DNA from: Eledone cirrhosa
Taxonomy: Eukaryota > Mollusca > Cephalopoda > Octopoda > Eledonidae
Length of the DNA stretch: 64,000 nucleotides
Assembly (NCBI GenBank): GCA_964016885.1
Contig: OZ024742.1
Span: 123,450,828-123,514,827, forward strand
Direction of reading: 5' to 3'
The notes beneath the pieces are model-generated. The model did not search any database, was not told the DNA's origin, and saw only the letters and a list, made by a program, of their open reading frames with translations. The translations under genes and the position numbers were made by a program. Positions 53,085 through 64,000 of the stretch are shown here, one piece after another (within the stretch, counting starts at the first letter, position 1; every line of letters starts with the position of its first letter).

Positions 53085-53370
53085 TATTACCTTTGTGATT
53101 CAATGCTTGCATGGTTTGAATGGGTTTTCAGCACATTTTATTGCCCCTTGTTGCAGTGTTTGAAGGTCATCAAGCACACTTACTGCCCATCTCTTCAGTC
53201 AGCTACTACTACAGCTTCTTTCCACTGGCATCTCTTAACATTGTTTACCCAATGACCATCATCCATATGCAGTTTGCACTGCATTCTTATCCCTACTTTT
53301 TATCTCAGCTCACCTGTACTTTGTTGTTCATGCACATTAACATTACACATTCAATTGTTACTACTCACTA
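53085..53370 (-). mobile_element. Very old LINE-A 3' part, antisense
   Basis: CAATGCTTGCATGGTTTGAA, TCCACTGGCATCTCTTAACA, CAATGACCATCATCCATATG keep the order of copy 3 (TCCACAGGGATTTCCTGGCA, GCAATCATTGTCCATGTG). Frames here are shadows. Confidence 0.5.
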
Positions 53371-53999
53371 CATTTATGCATAGAGTTAGAAAATGTTTTG
53401 GGGAATGGGATAGTATTAAATATTGTCCTCAGAAAAATAACACTGGCTCATTAATAGTGAAGTTTTTCAGTGGAAGAATTGGAGGTTTTAAATCCACTGA
53501 CAAATGGCAATTACTTCTTAAGACAATTTAAGGGCAAGATTTATATATATTTCTGCTTTAGAAATATACCATCAATATCAGATAATGCAGAATAATGAGA
53601 TTGATCAAAATATTGTGATGATAATACAGTTTATTATAATATATCTGAAAAATAATTTGTATGCATGTATATAATTGGACAGCAATATAACTGAAAAAAT
53701 ATTATCCATGTGATTTGTGCTAAAATACATTTGTCACTTACCTTCACAGAAGGATATTAATTTGAAAATAGGTTAGATATCTACATATTAACTAAAACCA
53801 AGAATAAATATTTGGCTGTTGTCAGCATTCAAAGAGGAAATTACGATTATTTTTGTAACTTCTCTCTGAAGTACATTTATTAACATTTTGTTTTTCCCTG
53901 CAAGTATATCTTGGATAGATCATTATGATCCAAATCAGTTATTCAAAATTACTGTATTTTTAGATGGGTTGAGGAATCAATCTTTGCTCATAATTCCCT

Positions 54000-54115
54000 A
54001 TTTGTTATGGTTTCTATGGCTAGATAGCCTTCCTATCATCAACCCATTTACAGAGTGTACTAGTGGCATTTTTTTTTATTGTGGCATCAGTCTTCAGAGA
54101 TTGTCATGTCCTTCT
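54000..54115 (-). mobile_element. Antisense tail fragment
   Basis: GTTTCTATGGCTAGATAGCC, CCTATCATCAACCCATTTAC, TTTTATTGTGGCATCAGTC. Confidence 0.55.
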
Positions 54116-54840
54116 TGTAATTGAAATGTTTTCTCTACCCTACATTATATCTGTTCTTTAGCTAACCACTTCATAGAATCTCCTGGGTGCATTTTCTGGC
54201 ACTAACACAAGAAATATTCTCTTGTCATTTAAAAAGATAAAGAATCCTCTTTGCACCATGTAGTCTTTGTTCTTTCAAAGCAAACATGGCCACGAGTATG
54301 ATAGAAAAGAAATGATAACCAAGCTAAAAAAAACAAAACAAAAAAAATGGAAGATGTAAAAATATTTCTTCATGTTTCATTACATACAAAATTTTGGTAT
54401 TAACTCAGTGGAAGATAAGGATTTCATGTTTAAATTATTTTTACAATTCATTAGTTAGGTATATATATATTATATTTGCAAAGCTGTAATATATAGATTT
54501 TAGCATTTGAGGAATTTAAAATTTTAGCCATGAAATCTTACTCTATATACATAGCAGTTCATATTAAAAATAATTTTGCTTTGATCTTCATTGATGGATA
54601 CATCTACTCTAATGGTAATAACCAACAAAATTTCTTTGCAACAACTATTCTTTTTGTTAAGCAATAGTAAAAATTATCAATCTTCTATAAACATATCATA
54701 GCACACATCTAAAACAGTTTCTTTGAAAGTTCAACTGTGGTACTTACTATCAGCAGAATCATGTCATTTGGAGGATACAGACAACACTTGAAACATATAT
54801 TCAACCACACTTTTACCCAAATTGTATCTGTTATCATTTG
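54116..54840. other. Unassigned AT-rich DNA
   Basis: Nothing recognised. Confidence 0.35.
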
Positions 54841-54849
54841 ATTGAAGAA

Positions 54850-55375
54850 TTTGATTAGAATCAAAATGCCTGAGAGTAAACTTAGCCAAAGTTAAAGTGC
54901 TAGTGAATAGGAGAGAAGATAGGACCCTGATTTCTACAGGGAAGTGGTCCTAGGAAGTGTAGAAGGGAGTAGGTATAAACTCCATACAATATACTCAATG
55001 TAAATCTTGGTTACATAAGTGATATAGTGGAATAACTAGTAGGCTAACAGGAAAGAAGACTTTGTAGAAGATGCACAATGGTAACTTGGGGGAAAATAGC
55101 CAGTGATGTAAGCCTATTCCAGTCACTGGAAGTACTCATAGAAGTGGTTGATAGCTTCTGATATCTAGGCAATGTAAGGCTAATAATAGCTGATAGCATA
55201 ATAGCTTGCATAAAGATAGGATGGAAAAAGTTCAGGGAACTGCTCCCATTGTTGACCAAAAAAGGTTTCTCCCTACATAGAAAAGGACCATTGCATAACA
55301 CCTGTGTGCAAAGTGCAATGCTGCATGTTAGTGAAACATGGGCTGTAACTGCAGAGGATGTGCATAAACTGAATG
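54850..55375 (+). mobile_element. LINE-A copy 7
   Basis: GAATCAAAATGCCTGAGAGT, AAACTTAGCCAAAGTTAAAG, then the zinc-finger region in pieces, GTGGTTGATAGCTTCTGATA, GGATGGAAAAAGTTCAGGGA, and an open 55249-55380 part (KKGFSLHRKGPL, LHVSETWAVTAEDVHKL). The copy is cut off at about 55375, before the arginine-rich segment. Closest to copies 1, 3 and 4. Confidence 0.78.
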
Positions 55376-55780
55376 GGGGGTCTTTTGTATCAATAACAGC
55401 AAGAATATTAATGCTGATAATAGAATCTTTGTGAACATATAAGCTTCCTTCCTCTTTTCAGAAAGGAACATAAAATATATTAGCCTACCAGATATCTTAA
55501 TTTTATATAAAAAGATTAGACTTTTTTTAGTCATTTTGGGGGGAAAGAAAGAGAGTCTTTAAATGGTAATCTTCATTTCTCTCATCACCATCACAACAAC
55601 CACCACCATCATCAGTATTGTCATTACCATCATTGCCATCATCCCATTTGTTTCACTAAATATATCTACAATTTAATAATATATTGAACTATTTAATTGA
55701 CCTTTTATCAGAAAAATATCAACAAATACAATTTCAGTAACATACAAATAATTCAATTTGTTTGATGCAGGATTTGACAT
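55376..55780. other. Unassigned AT-rich DNA
   Basis: CA-containing CATCACCATC-type trinucleotide words at 55585-55645; no family. Confidence 0.35.
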
Positions 55781-55781
55781 C

Positions 55782-55974
55782 ATTATTAAATAGGGTGGTG
55801 GATTAGCAGTATCGGTAGAGGGTTGGACGCCATACTTTGACGCATAGTTATGGCCCTTGCCATTCTGAGTTCAAATCCCGCCGAGGTTAACTTTGCCTTT
55901 CATCGATAAAATAAAGTACCAGTAATGCACTGGGTAATTGCTGGCCTTGTAGCAAAAGTAGAAACAATTATTAA
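55782..55974 (+). mobile_element. SINE-B, subtype b, with 8-bp target duplication
   Basis: ATTATTAA at 55782-55789 and 55967-55974. Copy: GTGGTGGATTAGCAGTATCG, GACGCATAGTTATGGCCCTT, GAGTTCAAATCCCGCCGAGG, GATAAAATAAAGTACCAGTA, CTGGCCTTGTAGC. The repeat may partly reflect the AATTATT tail. Confidence 0.82.
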
Positions 55975-56059
55975 GCCCATTCTTCTGTACTTGCAATGTA
56001 GAATAGAAAAGCCTTCTCAAGTACATTCTTCCCTCCACCACATTCTTTCCTCTGACATC

Positions 56060-56285
56060 TTCTTTCTGACGATCAGCAGCTGTAAGTCAGGTGTCATCAA
56101 CCCTTGGCCTAGCTTTACCATATCCTTCTGTTTAGACCACTTGCCACTTCTTCCCAGTGATTGCCTTACATGTCTATACTAGTGCAATTTTCTCTCTTGC
56201 GCACAACATCTGATTCCTCTTTTATTGCTATTTTTCCCAGCTCATCACTACTACAGTGTATATCCACATCAACATGTAAAATGCA
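56060..56285 (-). mobile_element. Old LINE-A fragment, antisense
   Basis: AACATCTGATTCCTCTTTTA, then TTTTTCCCAGCTCATCACTA, parallels 12016-12060 of copy 5; the rest is blurred. Confidence 0.5.
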
Positions 56286-56399
56286 ATACTAAAATATATG
56301 TAATCTAAATTTTTAAACACAATTTAAGCTTACAGAGGAGAGCAATAGGAGTGTTTGGCTGAGGAAAACTTAGAAAAATATAATTAGATTATATCTTAG

Positions 56400-56525
56400 G
56401 ATGTTGTACTTGATGGATGAGATAACACAGGATAAGGTTGAATGGATAAAGGCTATTTAAGCCCATTCGACCCATGCTATCATGGCAAAAATAGATAAAT
56501 AGATGTTAAACCAATGATGATGAGG
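56400..56525 (+). mobile_element. Old LINE-A 3' end
   Basis: GATGAGATAACACAGGATAA, CCCATTCGACCCATGCTATC, TTAAACCAATGATGATGAGG: end of the ORF region plus tail. Confidence 0.55.
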
Positions 56526-56724
56526 GTTGGATAAAAAGAACATTTCTGTTAGGCTGGTAGTGTATCAAATACAGCTGCAATTACTTGTTAATTATGTTTT
56601 ATTGTAGATATTTTGGTGATAAACTTAATGAATAATTAAATTCAATGTAAGTTTAGTCTGATCATGTACATACACACACACAACACTAGAGCATGACTGA
56701 CAGTTGTTAAGGGCTTAGTATGCA

Positions 56725-56905
56725 TAAATGATTGTTTCTACATTTGGCACAAGGCCAGCAATTACCCAGTACATTACTGGTACTTTATTTTATCGACCCC
56801 GTAAGGATGAAAGGCAAAGTTAACCTCGGCGGAATTTGAACTCAGACTGTAAAGGGACGTAACTATGCTGGAAAGCATGGTGTCCAACCCTCTACCGATA
56901 CTGCA
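56725..56905 (-). mobile_element. SINE-B, subtype a, antisense
   Basis: ATTGTTTCTACATTTGGCAC through GGAATTTGAACTCAGACTGT, AAAGCATGGTGTCCAACCCT and CTACCGATACTGCAGG. Nearly complete and little diverged; the last few head bases are missing. Confidence 0.87.
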
Positions 56906-57970
56906 GGCTGTATGATTATTGGTATTCTTATAATCTTCTTTTAGTAGTTTCACTCATTTGAATGTGACCATGCTGGGGCACTACTAGTTTTGAGGGATTA
57001 AATTATGATAAAATAAATACAAGCTGCAAAGTGAAGATAAATGTAAGGAGAGATAGTTTTTCAGTCCTTAATAGTCCTGTATAATATTGCTGTTTGAATT
57101 TATTACTTCTCACTAAACACTAATATACATAGACACACATATACATATAGTAGCTTATCAAATTTCAGTCTCAAAGTTTTAATCAACCTGAGGTTTACAT
57201 GTAGTGTGATCAAATATGGAATGGCATAGTTGTGAAATGATCATCATAACCACAGTCATACTATATCTTTTTATCATAGTCATCAGATGCTTTGGAAAAC
57301 ATTTTATGTAGGGCATTTCTTCTATACTTAAAACCTGTAAACTTATAATACATTATACATATTTATTTTGTCTTAGAATAAAGATAATATACTAGAAGGC
57401 TAAGTTCATGCCTGTTATAATCTATAATTGTATCAATTTCCTTGCTCTGGAATTGATAAATTCCAAGCAAAAGGAATGAATATACTATGCCTTTTTTTAA
57501 TGCTATGTACAAGGTTAACTGGGTAGGAGGGCCAGTGTGTACTCCAATATGAAGGGCATTTTCACCTCACATTCTAGTTCTTTATTCTATTCTATTACCT
57601 GCAATTAACAACTGTGCACTAAATGTTCATGTATAGAACTGGAACCCATATACACATTATATATATTTAGCACATTACTGAAATACTTAATGATATGTTT
57701 GAAATCTGGCTTATATGGGCTGGGTCTCTTTCCAGCTTTGTACAGCCATGCCTATCTAACAAAGCAAGATGTTAGTTATGCTTAAACTCACCTAATCTTC
57801 TTTGATAACTTGAAATGTGTCACATTCTAGCTGTCATTGTAAATTTTTCTCTAATAACATGCTACAAAAAATGTCAATTTAACTTTACATGGACAGGAAA
57901 AGAGAGATTGGTTTGGGTAGGTTTTGGTCGAAATTGTGACCTGTCTCAAAAGCAATCTTTCCACAGTAAG
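56906..57970. other. Unassigned AT-rich DNA
   Basis: Nothing recognised. Confidence 0.35.
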
Positions 57971-57984
57971 ATATATAACTAACA

Positions 57985-58425
57985 GCTAAAGTTTGGCTGT
58001 AATGGCAGCTCTGTGCAAAGTATCCTGCTGCATGGTAGTGAGACATGCATGAGCATAGAATGCAGAGGACATGCGAGAAATGAAGCAAACATGCTTTGAT
58101 GGATGTACAATGTTAATGTGCAAGAACAAAAAAGCATGGATGAGCGGAGGGAGAAACTGATTATAAGAGGTGTGCAGGAGGGGAGACTGCATTGGTATAG
58201 ATATGTGATGTGCATGTATGGTGAAGAAGTGCCAAATAATCCCTGTGGAAGGAAGCCACAGTAGAGGTAGATCAAGGAAGAATTGAATGGAAGTGGTGGG
58301 AGGCGATTTGAGATTGTTAAAGCTTATGGAGGAGATGACAAATGAATATGACAAATAGAGAGATGCTGTACCGAGAAAGACCTGACCAACTCACGCAAGT
58401 GTGGAACAACAAATGTAAAATGATC
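57985..58425 (+). mobile_element. LINE-A copy 8, 3' half
   Basis: GCTGCATGGTAGTGAGACAT, GAAATGAAGCAAACATGCTT, GGAGACTGCATTGGTATAGA, GGAAGGAAGCCACAGTAGAG and CTCACGCAAGTGTGGAACAA. Ends at about 58425 without a long GATGAT run. All frames are broken. Confidence 0.75.
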
Positions 58426-58619
58426 TGTCAGATGGCTTTGCTAAATCAGTAAATCCATTTTGCATAATTATTGCAGGGCTGACAATTTATTCAGTTAATT
58501 GGTCATTAATTATAAATTAATAATTATTCAGTTAATTAGTTGATCATAAACTATTCATTTAATAAGCAGACATTTGTTTACATGTACATTCATTACACAT
58601 AAAAAAGAAGGATAGCTAG

Positions 58620-58735
58620 AACATACTACATTTCCCTCTTTCCTTCTCTCTCGTTCGCTTTCTCTTTCCTCTTCTCGCTTCCTCCCTCTCTTTCCCTTTC
58701 CCTCTTTCTCTCTTCCCATCTCTCTCTGTATATAC
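58620..58735. repeat. Polypyrimidine (CT/TTTC/CCCT) tract
   Basis: About 100 bp of almost pure C and T on the plus strand, with CTCG breaks. The Arg/Glu/Lys-rich minus frame over it is its translation. Confidence 0.85.
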
Positions 58736-58764
58736 ACAAACACACATGCACATGCATATATATA

Positions 58765-59060
58765 ATTATCAGTTAATATCTGCTTTCCATTTTGTCTTGG
58801 ATCAGATCAGTTGCTATATTAAAGTCAGTTTTATTTGGAGTTACTGCCCTTCAAGATTGGTTTTGATTTGATTGCCAGTAATGTTACAGAATGAAGCATT
58901 TGTTTTCAATGCTGGCAGTGCTTATTTAGTTATTGCTCTCCTAGACAAGGTCTATGACTTTGACATGTTTTTACAGATAGATGCCCTTTCTAACACTAAA
59001 CATTGTGTATTAGATGCATTTTATCACAGCTCCAGCACCAAAGATGTCATCGTCTTTACT
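58765..59060 (-). mobile_element. Antisense tail, old
   Basis: ATTATCAGTTAATATCTGCT, CAGATAGATGCCCTTTCTAA, CACTAAACATTGTG, TTTTATCACAGCTCCAGCAC: tail complements including one minisatellite unit; an insertion separates the first part. Confidence 0.45.
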
Positions 59061-59519
59061 CAACTAAAGAGTATATGTTTTTATTACACACATAGGTTGG
59101 ATATAGCTGAAAAATATATTTATTGGATATTTCTGAATATTTTGACTTTTAAATGTTCAGCAATCACACATTGGTAATTAACTTTCTTTTTATATCCAAT
59201 TTTGATGTCTGTTTTCTGGTTAGTTAGTATACATCAGATGCTTCTTACAAATAAATTGTGGCCAATTCATTTTTATGTGAAATATGTTTTATGTGAAATA
59301 TGTTTTACAAACAAAAGTTAAGTTACAGAGCAATAGAAATATTAACAAAGATAAAAACAAAATTATGTAATGAAAAAATGGAGGAAAGGGTAAAGAAGGG
59401 CAGATCTGACTATAGGAAAGTAAAGGGAAGGACTATAAATGCCAGAAATGAGAAGAAAAGGAGGGAAAGAGTAGGGACTATTAGGCAATAGAAGAAAGAG
59501 AGAAGGATGTGAAGGTGAT

Positions 59520-60900
59520 AGACTCTACATCTAGGCCATGTTGGAGTTTCAGCTGCACCTTGCAGAAAAAAAACTATAATGGCATTTCCACGAATAATGG
59601 CTAGTGACACGTGTTGCAACAACCAACCCACCCTACAGGACTCCTTCCTCAGATGGGTTGCTGATATTCTGAGTTTATGGAGAAGCTCTACTGTACAGGG
59701 TCCAAGGCACCCCATTCATTGCTTGTCAGCCTGTCCTCTGCATTGCAGGCTGTGGGAGCAGGGTTTGTGGCTGAAACGGCTAATTTGGAAGCAGAAAATG
59801 TGTCACAGCATGACATGTCCAAAATGAGGTATTTTCCTCCAAATGGGAAGAGCATAATTCCATTAGGGCATTGCCTCTTGGCTCCAGTTATGATGGGAAG
59901 CCAGCTACATACAGCCTCCTCCTCAATATTGTTGTTGCGTGGCATGTGGGGGGAATTGGCATGTGCTCTGGTGGCATCACAGTGGGTGCTGGCCAAATTC
60001 ATCAACAGCACAACAACATTTGTGTGGCCCACACATGCAGAGCTAAGGCATTGGGCCACTCCAATGTGAGTGGGAGGTGAATCAGAAGGAAGTGAGTTGG
60101 TGTTGGTCCAAGCCAGACTTGATCCACATAAAGGAAGACCTGCACTTGATGATATCCCAGTTAAGTTGGACATTTGTATACTGGAATGACAGAGCTGGGA
60201 TGATTAAATGAAAGTATTCAACTACTGACTCATCCAAGCCATTCAGTCACACATTGTCCAGGTTCCAGATATAGATAGGTGCCTGGGGAGAATGGACAAC
60301 TTGGTAAACTGCCAGTGCAAAGAGGAACAGGCCAAGTCGGTCTCTTTGCTGGACACTTTTGCTGCAAATCGTCAAAAGACGATGCCCACTGCGATGGGAC
60401 ATATGCCTCCGTTGTACTTCCTCAGAGCGGTGAGACTTGCTGAGAAGTAAAGATCACAGGTATGGCAGGACAAATTGGCATGGAGAAAACGGTTGTTGAG
60501 GGCTGTGATTGAATGGAGCAATCGTACTCCTACTTCAGCAGCTTCTGGTGAGATAAGCTCTTTCAGATGGCTGACCATCTCCCAATGCTGCTCTCGGGGA
60601 AGTATCTAAGGGCAGCTACTATGTCCTCACTTTATGCAGCCAAGGAAAGGTTACTGGCTTGGGCTGGGACATCCCTGATGTCGACCGAGGGTCCAGGTGT
60701 TTATGATGAAATGGTGGGGCCAGAGTACCTTGTCACTTCAGACCAGCACACATACTGCAGCAAGAATTTTGTGATCAGTTAGTTTGAGGTAGACTCTGTC
60801 ACGAAGACATTCTGTGTAGTCAAAAGTGGATTGAATGGGCTGAGTCTGTTATTGTTGCAGCAGACAGAGATGGTCTGATGCAGCGATAACACCAAATTCA
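59520..60900 (+). pseudogene. Unidentified decayed coding region, GC-richer
   Basis: About 1.35 kb with clearly higher GC than its flanks. A likely start MASDTCCNNQPTLQDSFLRW (frame of 59579) moves by a shift near 59680 into a frame that is readable from 59677 to about 60560 with about six stops, and by another shift into 60567-60782. Words: MRYFPPNGKSIIPLGHCLL, LDPHKGRPALDDIPVKLDIC, LLDTFAANRQKTMPTAMGHM, PPLYFLRAVRLAEK, YLRAATMSSLYAAKERLLAW, MVGPEYLVTSDQHTYCS. I recognise no domain, no RT, transposase or helicase motif. It could be a retrocopy of a host gene, a DNA-transposon ORF or a captured viral gene. The long minus frame (59688-60173) looks like a shadow. Confidence 0.5.
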
Positions 60901-61228
60901 TGGGCCATCTCTAAATCAAATAAATTCTCTGTTTGTGTTTGCTGTAATTCCTTTTATTAATTAACTAATTATGGAATCTGCACCCGATGATGTTACCAGG
61001 TTCTTTTTTTTTTTGCAAAAATGAAAAGCTTTCCATAGTTTTAATCAAATAAATATTTAACTCTGTTCCTGCACCATACACAGGATTCAACATCAATGAT
61101 AGATGAGTTACATAATGTAGAGTGTCTTTTTTTTTACTATGACGGAATAACCAGTTCTATCCATTGGTGAACCACACAACATAAATGTATATATGAACAT
61201 ACATATAAATATATATATATCTGTATAT
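60901..61228. other. Unassigned AT-rich DNA
   Basis: Nothing recognised; TA runs begin at 61190. Confidence 0.35.
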
Positions 61229-62143
61229 ATATATAAAATTAAGTATGTGTGTGTCTGTGTGTCTGTGTATTACCTATAGGGGCCTACATTTTACGACCGA
61301 TTTTCATGAAACTTTACAGGCTCATAGATTAGTCATCGGGGACTGTTTTCTATATATCAGCGTATCGTTTTTTTTTATTCCGGAGTCATTCTGCAGATAA
61401 AATTCGATAGGGAGGGTCACCTTTTTTAGGTATCGAAAAATAAGATTTTTGGCTCTAGCTCCCACATTTTGCCACTGATTTCGTTCAAATTTTAAAGCAA
61501 AATAGAATTTATCATTGCACATCCTCTGACGGCTTTATATTTTACATTTGTTGTTCAGGGACGGCATGGCAGCCGCTTAAATATTCAAAAATACCACTTT
61601 TAGACTAAATTTTTTCTGGTCCAGCTCCAACATTAATTAACCTACTTTGTTCAACTTTTACACTACGCTAGATCTGATTATTTCACGTATTTCCGCCTTT
61701 TCGACTCTAGCACCCACATTTTTCAACCGATTTCGTTCAAATTCGAAACTTCGGCTTCACCTCACATATAAATCAATTTATTTGGTTCAACTTTTATACT
61801 ACGATAGAACCTATCATTGCACATCTTATAGATGGTCAAAGGCAAAACGATGGCAACTGACGTCGTCTGAGCTTTTAGTTGTGTATTTGGGAATTCATCG
61901 GTTTCCAATCAAGTAGCGTGAGGAAATTTAGCTTAGTGTTAGAAGTCATTACCTCCCTCCACCAGCATGCCCCTTCGTCAGTCACCCGTGTTTTTCAGTG
62001 ATAGAGGTCATCACCACCCTCCCCCGCATGGCCTGTGTGTGGCCATAGATGAGTCATCGAGAAGCAGTCGCTAAGATCAACACCTTTTCATCAAACTAGA
62101 TATTATTTTACCTACCCAGGCAACGCTGGGTACTGCTGCTAGT
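61229..62143 (+). mobile_element. Helitron/Helentron-like non-autonomous element 2
   Basis: Begins near TATATAAAATTAAGTATGTG and ends CCCAGGCAACGCTGGGTACT, then GCTGCTAGT. The last bases hold a CCCAG/CTGGG hairpin (62115-62130) about 9 nt before CTAGT. Inside, a unit of about 110-150 bp (CTCTAGC-CCCACATTTT, ACCGATTTCGTTCAAATT) occurs about four times. No Rep/helicase ORF. Same 3' end as 18255-18939. Confidence 0.65.
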
Positions 62144-62869
62144 ATATAAATTTATTTATATATATATATGTAAAAATACATACTCATACACAAACCCATA
62201 TGTGCACATAGATTTCAATTATTTAATTTCATTCTTAGTGTGCAGCCATGTGGTTATATTAGTTGCTGCTGACTTTCGCAGTGCCCTACAAAAACAAAAA
62301 ACAAATCTTCACTTGGCTGATACCTCTATGCTTGAAACAAACTGAAAATTGTTTGCAATTTACATTGTTGTTATTTATTATTTTCTAAGCCAATATCTCA
62401 TGTAACCTACAATTAGGAGAGATTTTGTATAGAATATGTTGTAGTGTTTTCTTTCTGTTTCCCACTTGGTATTTCTATAACATCTCCTGAAAAACAGTTC
62501 TTTAAAATAAATTCTTATTCCTCTTATAATTAACTGAATTTGACTCTCATTTTAGATCTTTACATTCAGTGGTTAACAAGACTGTCAAAACTTTCAAAAT
62601 AATGGTTGTCTCTGGCATTGAATTTTGATTTTCTGATAAACAGAATCATTTCTTCTGCTGATGTTCTAACATACTTGACAGTGATAATGACATAACAAGT
62701 TTAATATGTCTGGAAATTAAGAAGGTTCTATATTTACTTGTAGCAAAGGGCTTTATTGTTTTTGCAAAAAGTAAATAGACATGATTTCCTATTTACTAGA
62801 TATAGTAGCATGTATAAAGAGCACAAGGAGAGAATACCATTAAATATAAGAGGGGAGTGAACTATTCAT

Positions 62870-62960
62870 GATTATATAATATAAATATGAAAATATAATA
62901 TAAATATGTAAATATAAATATGTAAATATAATATAAATATGTAAATATAAATATGTAAAA
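62870..62960. repeat. AT-rich tandem repeat
   Basis: About three to four copies of a 27-bp unit built from ATATAAATATGTAAATATA. Confidence 0.8.
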
Positions 62961-62989
62961 AAACTTGTGCAATCATGTGGGTTTAGGTT

Positions 62990-63235
62990 CTATCTAAAAG
63001 TCAAAAGGCCGTCTCGATCCTGGATGTTCACCAAACTGATACTTAGCCCAGTTGCCATGGTCCAAAGCGACTGAGAGTACAAGACCCTAGGTCAGGATAC
63101 CAGTTCATTGTACTGGAGCAACAGGAAATTAAGTGTTTTGCTCAAGATCACAGCACACAATCTAGTCCAGGATTTGAATCCACTACATTATGATTGTAAG
63201 TCAAGTATACTTACCATTAGACTGTATCCTCCATT
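62990..63235 (-). mobile_element. SINE-C copy 4, antisense
   Basis: In its own sense: GGAGGATACAGTCTAATGGT, GATTCAAATCCTGGACTAG in the B-box region, TTGAGCAAAACACTTAATTT, CTGTTGCTCCAGTACAATGA, GGTATCCTGACCTAGGGTC and GGGCTAAGTATCAG. Complete but diverged. Confidence 0.8.
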
Positions 63236-64000
63236 AGGTTCTATCCTACTATATAATACCATAAACTGTTTTCTGTAGCTTTGCACTGACTGCTTTCTTT
63301 GTAAATATGTTAGGAAATCAGAAGCTTGTGTGTGTATGTGTGTTTCTTTGCTTCACATTCAACATTGCCGATGCTGACCTTTATTTATGTTTTGAGTAAA
63401 AAGTCTTAAGGCTCACTGGTTAGATATATAAAGATTTATACTATACTAAAAGAAAAATGAGGTTTAGTGTCAAGAGGGGACTCAGGCCAAAGAATTTGTC
63501 TTCAAAATGTCTCATCCAAACCATTCCACCTTAGAAAAATTGATTTGAAATTGATAAAGGCATAATGCTAATTGTGAATGAACTAAAAGAGCAAATAAAG
63601 TGGCTTACAATCAGTTGAAAGGAGTGTAATATTTTTAAAGATGTCATGAAAATAGATGGTTGTGTAATGTGATTTTAGTAATTCATTTGTAGCTTTGATT
63701 GGACAGACCTAACACGATGTTTGTTGCTGGCAAAGGCAACAAAAACACAGAATTAACAAGGATGATGTGAGAGAATATATATGGCAGCTCAGTTCAAGTC
63801 ATACAAGTGTAGTAATAAAAGAAGAGATTTATGATGATGAGAACTTAACTGATTCGTAGAAAGTCTTTCATGTTATGATGTTAAAATCTAGAAAAAAATT
63901 TATTAGAAAACCAAAATATAAATCAATGTGAAGTATGTAATTGAATATTGAATCAAATGTGCAGGAGTAGAAAATACAATTTGAATATCCTATAGTAACC
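63236..64000. other. Unassigned AT-rich DNA
   Basis: No frame or repeat recognised to the window end. Confidence 0.35.

Noticed and set aside
58555..58743. Arg/Glu-rich protein
   Set aside because: Translation of the purine strand of a polypyrimidine tract.
59688..60173. 161-codon minus-strand frame as the real gene
   Set aside because: The plus-strand frame continues in one register beyond this segment with protein-like words at both sides, so the minus frame is more likely a shadow; I am not certain.

Overview
The window is gene-poor, AT-rich animal DNA that looks like a cephalopod genome, most likely an octopus. The evidence is the density and type of repeats: tRNA-headed SINEs with the body words typical of cephalopod SINEs, RTE-like LINE fragments with GATGAT tails, and very many (TA)n and (CA)n arrays. 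This organism call is an inference from pattern recognition, not a database match. I see no intact host protein-coding gene, rRNA, true tRNA gene or CRISPR array. Nearly all long open frames are decayed retroelement ORFs or translated dinucleotide repeats.

Layout. 0.8-4 kb: two fragments of one LINE family (called LINE-A here), two hairpin repeats and long TA arrays. 4-6.7 kb: LINE-B debris and a SINE. 7-9 kb: an antisense LINE-A, an inverted repeat with a hammerhead-ribozyme-like core, and a full-length tailed SINE. 10.2-13.05 kb: two LINE-A copies facing each other tail to tail; the antisense one preserves reverse-transcriptase motifs A and C and a PHD-type zinc finger. 13.7-14.04 kb: a 326-bp fold-back element with perfect 110-bp arms. 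16-20 kb: SINE-A, a SINE-B pair, a Helitron/Helentron-like element and tail fragments. 24.4-26.4 kb: a SINE-C copy carrying a new perfect hairpin, then a SINE-B cluster. 27-35 kb: mostly unassigned sequence, with dated SINE insertions that have clear target duplications. 35.7-36.5 kb: a Penelope-like GIY-YIG fragment. 38.1-40.4 kb: SINE-D, SINE-E, LINE-A and two TTAA-flanked piggyBac-like MITEs. 42.6-43.3 kb: the best LINE-B copy. 44-50 kb: more SINEs, including a dimer with a single target duplication. 53-58.4 kb: old LINE-A debris. 59.5-60.9 kb: a GC-richer decayed coding region that I cannot identify. 61.2-62.1 kb: a second Helentron-like element. 63 kb: a last SINE-C.

How the parts relate. 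LINE-A and SINE-A end in the same roughly 180-bp tail and GATGAT repeat, which is the classic sign that a LINE machinery mobilises a SINE. That tail often runs directly into a (TA)n array, so retrotransposition appears to seed the microsatellites. SINE-A and SINE-C share one tRNA-like head and proximal body but have different 3' ends. Family labels (LINE-A/B, SINE-A to E) are local to this annotation.
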